From NCBI GenBank assembly GCA_017475875.1, contig JAFVET010000019.1, positions 1-5,987 on the forward strand: a stretch of DNA of 5,987 nucleotides. Direction: 5' to 3'. Below, piece after piece: positions 5,264-5,987 of this stretch. Numbering within the stretch: the first letter of the stretch is position 1; each line of letters opens with the position of its first letter. The notes beneath the pieces were generated by a model. That model had not been told where the DNA came from, made no database searches, and worked only from the letters and a program-made list of their open reading frames with translations. A program made the translations under genes and the position numbers. The DNA comes from Candidatus Methanomethylophilaceae archaeon. GTDB lineage: Archaea > Thermoplasmatota > Thermoplasmata > Methanomassiliicoccales > Methanomethylophilaceae.

Positions 5264-5455
5264 GTTTCAATTACGTGGTCACCCCCTCTTGCGAGAGGGG
5301 CCGACAAAAGCCTTCCGCGATCCGATCCCTCGCGACCTTACGACACGTCCGTGACGTCCAACAGGTTCATACCTGTCCCGATGGTGAATGGGATGCTGCT
5401 TCTCACTCTCCGTGGGAGATCGCGAAGACGCGTCCGACCTTCGAGTGTGATGTTT
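5264..5455. other. Hairpin-rich non-coding stretch downstream of the IS110 transposase
   Basis: No convincing gene was found here. On either strand it can form a row of small hairpins: 5283-5300 (7 bp), 5316-5334 (5 bp), 5361-5376 (6 bp), 5407-5419 (5 bp) and 5421-5432 (4 bp). It lies directly 3' of the transposase, so it probably contains the right end of the element. In the IS1111 subgroup the guiding seek/bridge RNA is encoded downstream of the transposase; in the IS110 subgroup it is upstream. This stretch is therefore a candidate for such an RNA only if the element is of IS1111 type. The element boundary cannot be placed from one copy. Confidence 0.3.
5283..5300. repeat. 7-bp GC-rich hairpin with 4-base loop
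   Basis: CCCCTCT, then TGCG, then AGAGGGG form a perfect 7-bp stem with a tetraloop. It is the strongest stem-loop in the non-coding stretch beside the transposase. No T-run follows on either strand, so it does not look like an intrinsic terminator; an RNA structural element or IS end motif fits as well. Confidence 0.4.
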
Positions 5456-5987
5456 TCATGCCTTCACCGGCGACGAGAACCTGTACGCCTGGTGTCTGGT
5501 CAGCATCGCCCAGATTATACAGACCAGCTTCCTCATGGCCGCAGTCACGGCTTTCCAATGCGGCATGACCTCCTTCTTCCGCTTGTAGAATCCGGCCAGA
5601 TCGCTGTCCGGATAATATGTCGGATGCTTCATGACCACGTTCGCGAGGTACTTGCGGACGAGCGGGTCGCCCCGCTTGTTGATGTGGCCGTGGAGGTCGC
5701 GGTCCCCTCCGGATTCGTGCCTGGTTATCTTCAGCCCGAAATACGACACGAGGCTCTCGGGGGTCTCGAACCTCTCTATCCCGTCGATCGCGGTATATAT
5801 CGTCGCCGCGGTCTGGATGCCTATCCCCTTGATGGACATGAGGTTCTTCACGTCCCCGTTGTCCTCGAACAACGATTCCAGACCTTCCCTGGCCGTCTCG
5901 ATGTGTGCCATCGTCGAGGCCATTTCCTCGACCATTATGGTCAGGGCGGGATGATCCAAGGACTTCAGATAAGTCATCGCCTTGTTC
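5456..5987 (-). CDS. IS110-family transposase (DEDD/serine recombinase type), C-terminal part; 5' end off window
   Basis: IS110-family transposases move their element with the help of a structured bridge/seek RNA. They have an N-terminal RuvC-like DEDD domain and a C-terminal Transposase_20 (IS116/IS110/IS902) domain with a catalytic serine. Only the C-terminal 176 residues are visible; the frame stays open to the window edge. A helical linker comes first, then NLMSIKGIGIQTAATIYTAI (the helix-hairpin-helix-like start of Transposase_20), then SLVSYFGLKITRHESGGDRD and LHGHINKRGDPLVRKYLANV, which are typical of the family. The serine of the ESGG motif fits the conserved catalytic serine. The stop is TGA and the visible part is intact, so the element may be active. 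The N-terminal domain and the left end cannot be judged. Confidence 0.92.
   Translation of the reverse strand, partial: NKAMTYLKSLDHPALTIMVEEMASTMAHIETAREGLESLFEDNGDVKNLMSIKGIGIQTAATIYTAIDGIERFETPESLVSYFGLKITRHESGGDRDLHGHINKRGDPLVRKYLANVVMKHPTYYPDSDLAGFYKRKKEVMPHWKAVTAAMRKLVCIIWAMLTRHQAYRFSSPVKA
5456..5987 (-). mobile_element. IS110-family insertion sequence, partial, boundaries undetermined
   Basis: Defined by the transposase alone. IS110-family elements generally lack long terminal inverted repeats, so neither end can be drawn from a single copy. The right end should lie between about 5264 and 5455, to the left of the gene. Confidence 0.6.

Noticed and set aside
4824..5270. Minus-strand open frame of 148 residues
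   Set aside because: Ser/Arg/Cys-rich with no motif. It overlaps the better-supported small ORF and the short relic in other frames.
5361..5376. ACAGGT-TCAT-ACCTGT hairpin considered as a transcription terminator
   Set aside because: No T-run follows on either strand, and archaeal termination generally relies on T-rich tracts. It is kept only as part of the hairpin cluster.
1..5987. CRISPR array or long direct repeats
   Set aside because: No regularly spaced repeats of 20 bases or more were seen. The only extended similarities are between the paralogous methyltransferase motifs.

Overview
The window looks like chromosomal DNA of a methanogenic archaeon, most likely of the pyrrolysine-using order Methanomassiliicoccales or a close relative. 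That placement is inferred from four things: the archaeal-type cobalamin enzymes, TATA-box promoters lying about 25 bp from start codons with almost no leader, GC-rich codon use, and stop usage. Every clearly identified terminal stop (cbiL, cbiF, cbiH, cbiC, pirin, transposase, and the two small frames) is TGA. None is TAG or TAA, yet TAG occurs inside two otherwise collinear reading frames. No pyl gene lies in the window, so the assignment is not proven.

Layout. At the left edge, on the minus strand and running off the window, is a Schlafen/AlbA_2-type putative DNA-binding protein (1-771) interrupted by an in-frame TAG and an in-frame TGA. A divergent promoter region (about 772-881) separates it from a tight plus-strand anaerobic cobalamin cluster, cbiL-cbiF-cbiH-cbiC (882-3727), joined by ATGA overlaps or a 1-bp gap. 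The cluster abuts tail to tail, with no spacer, a minus-strand pirin-family cupin gene (3728-4759). A small basic/acidic ORF (4873-5073) follows on the plus strand. Then comes about 380 bp without an intact gene, holding a short minus-strand coding-like relic and a series of small hairpins. The right edge is the C-terminal half of an IS110-family transposase on the minus strand (5456-5987).

How the genes work together. CbiL, CbiF and CbiH methylate the corrin ring of cobalt-precorrins at C20, C11 and C17, and CbiC moves the C11 methyl to C12 to give cobyrinate. CbiG, CbiD, CbiE, CbiT and CbiA would have to be encoded elsewhere. Corrinoids carry methyl groups in methylotrophic methanogenesis, so the pathway should be under strong selection in such a host.

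The most notable observation is in cbiL. Its codon 109 is TAG (1206-1208), yet both halves carry intact, conserved family motifs in one frame inside a translationally coupled operon. The simplest explanation in a pyrrolysine-coding archaeon is amber read-through, possibly giving a pyrrolysine-containing CbiL. Alternatives are reinitiation at the ATG directly after the TAG, a recent nonsense mutation, or a sequencing error.
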